A stretch of DNA of 64,000 nucleotides. Origin: Prochilodus magdalenae (taxonomy: Eukaryota > Chordata > Actinopteri > Characiformes > Prochilodontidae). The stretch lies in NCBI GenBank assembly GCA_024036415.1, contig JAMWET010006766.1, positions 12,501 to 76,500 on the forward strand, written 5' to 3'. The position numbers and the translations under genes are program-made. The stretch's first letter is position 1, and every line of letters starts with the position of its first letter. The notes beneath the pieces were generated by a model. It saw nothing but the letters and a program-made list of their open reading frames with translations, had not been told where the DNA came from and searched no databases. Of the stretch, positions 62,711 through 64,000 are shown one piece after another.

Positions 62711-64000
62711 ACACAGGTACACTGATTTTACATTGACTGTGCATTTCTTGTTGAGGCTCTCGAATGAATTATCCAATGATTTTTATCGCAACCCTGAAAG
62801 ATTTTGATAGGCAAATGATCCCTGTAAGCAATTCTGTTTAGTGCTGTGAGCTGCTTGATGAATCACAGACGAGTGGTTTTGGGAGTCAGTTGATGAATCA
62901 CAATAAAGGTATGGCAGCTATACAGTATGACATCCAGCACTCTGTCTGTATCGAGCAGCTCTGACACTGCGCTTTGTCACGAGCCTTTCTCAGCACCGCG
63001 GCTGCTCTTATGTGAAGACAACCACACAACTGACGCACGATTTGGTAACTTTCTTTTTGTCTTGGTGTTAGCGAGTTCAGCACTCTTATCTACAAAGCCC
63101 GTGTACAAGTCAGCTAGTCGTTCTGTTGTTCCTGCTTCTCCTGAATCTTACTGACACCCTGCCACAGGCTGGTTTCATTCCAGATGTTTAGTCAGGCGCA
63201 GAAGAACTTCTGTAAGAAATCCATGGCACTGATGTTCCTTAGGAGCCCAGACCCAGGGGGGATGGGTAGGTGGGGTGCAGTATTGCTGTCACCTAGTAAT
63301 ATTATGATCAGATCACACAGAAAAAGGTAAGCTGCTCATCATATTACTAGTATAATTATTATTTATTGAAAATACTGGATTATTTGAACGCACCAACACC
63401 TCGGATTTCATTTCAGCCCTCGTGCTATCTAAGCTTTCACACAGAGTGCACACAGAGCAGCTCGGATGCACCACAGAACCAGCCAAATAGACTGAAGTAA
63501 TCCACAAGCTTCAAGGAAAGAACCAATAAAGCTGAAAATGCAATAGAGAAGAAAAATCTTTCGGCCAAGTTGGTTAACGAACGTGAAACGATCCAGGCTG
63601 CAGACAGATTTCCTGGTGGCTCTATCAGGCCTGAGGCAATATTGCTTAATCACGATTAAATCAAATTGCAGTCAAGGGTTCAACAAACATTGTGCTCTGC
63701 AGACCTATACAAAACACAAGCTGTCACAGAAACTGCAGGTGATGTTCTGTCTCAGCGTTATCATGTGCAGGATAATGGAATCCCACAGCTCTGCCACATC
63801 TGCCGGTCGATTTGTCCTGGGACACCTGGTGCCTGACATATGCATTGCCCTATTAGCTCTCCGCTAACAGAGATCAGTGACAGATTCCTGACCACACAGG
63901 GACATGATAAGCACTCTTATTTAGGTCTACCGCACACGTGCAACCACGAATATATATTTTTGGACAGTTCTAGTTACGACGGGAAACGTGTGCTCATTAT
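62711..64000. other. Right edge, no gene recognised
   Basis: Either the upstream stat6 intron or flanking DNA. The frames present (up to 94 codons) show no domain. Confidence 0.45.

Noticed and set aside
62220..62744. 174-codon Cys/Val/Tyr-rich frame
   Set aside because: Comes from the (CA)n/(TA)n microsatellite.

Overview
The window is vertebrate nuclear DNA, almost certainly from a ray-finned fish. The genes have GT-AG introns and polyadenylation signals. The encoded proteins are vertebrate-specific (deltex-3, p23, lens aquaporin-0, STAT6). The interspersed DNA is typical of fish: many decayed Tc1-like transposons, short hairpin elements, tRNA-derived SINEs and long satellites. I lean towards an otophysan fish (characin, catfish or relative) because the repeat families resemble those I know from that group, but I cannot prove this from sequence alone. 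No bacterial, plasmid or CRISPR content was seen.

Four protein-coding genes can be reconstructed exon by exon. (1) dtx3 on the minus strand: three coding exons between 13844 and 9395, 363 aa, a RING plus Deltex C-terminal ubiquitin ligase. (2) ptges3 (p23, an Hsp90 co-chaperone) on the plus strand, 21227-23762, eight exons, 159 aa, with its start codon split by intron 1. (3) mip (aquaporin-0) on the plus strand, 35514-36944, four exons, 263 aa. (4) The 3' half of stat6 on the minus strand, 60846-45685, seven exons, 262 aa from the end of the DNA-binding region through the linker and SH2 domains to the activation tyrosine and a short tail; its 5' exons lie beyond the right edge or were not found. 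PTGES3, MIP and STAT6 also lie close together on human 12q13 (recalled), so this looks like a conserved block. The genes are not an operon and have unrelated jobs.

Layout. 1-2150: a 31-bp satellite. 2150-8600: transposon relics and degenerate repeats. 8600-13860: dtx3 with a 1-kb satellite in its second intron. 13860-19100: nested transposons and two possible upstream dtx3 exon regions. 19530-20830: (TC)n, (GATA)n and a 40-bp minisatellite. 20950-24780: ptges3. 25200-34000: a transposon-rich stretch with an inverted-repeat element, a (CATATA)n array ending in a perfect 92-bp palindrome, and a possible small secreted-protein gene on the minus strand. 35100-37915: mip, with a poly(C) tract in its 3' UTR. 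38000-45600: intergenic, with a tandem repeat of about 160-215 bp and a Tc1 relic. 45685-60846: stat6, whose two large introns carry purine-rich arrays, a 30-bp minisatellite, nested SINEs and transposon relics. 60850-64000: upstream stat6 intron or flank with a (CA)n/(TA)n array.

I found no convincing new multi-gene system. The most interesting signals are the split ptges3 start codon, a GC-AG intron in stat6, the apparently very short STAT6 tail, candidate upstream dtx3 exons with a small reading frame, the perfect palindrome, the long inverted repeat, and twin transposon copies sharing one internal deletion.
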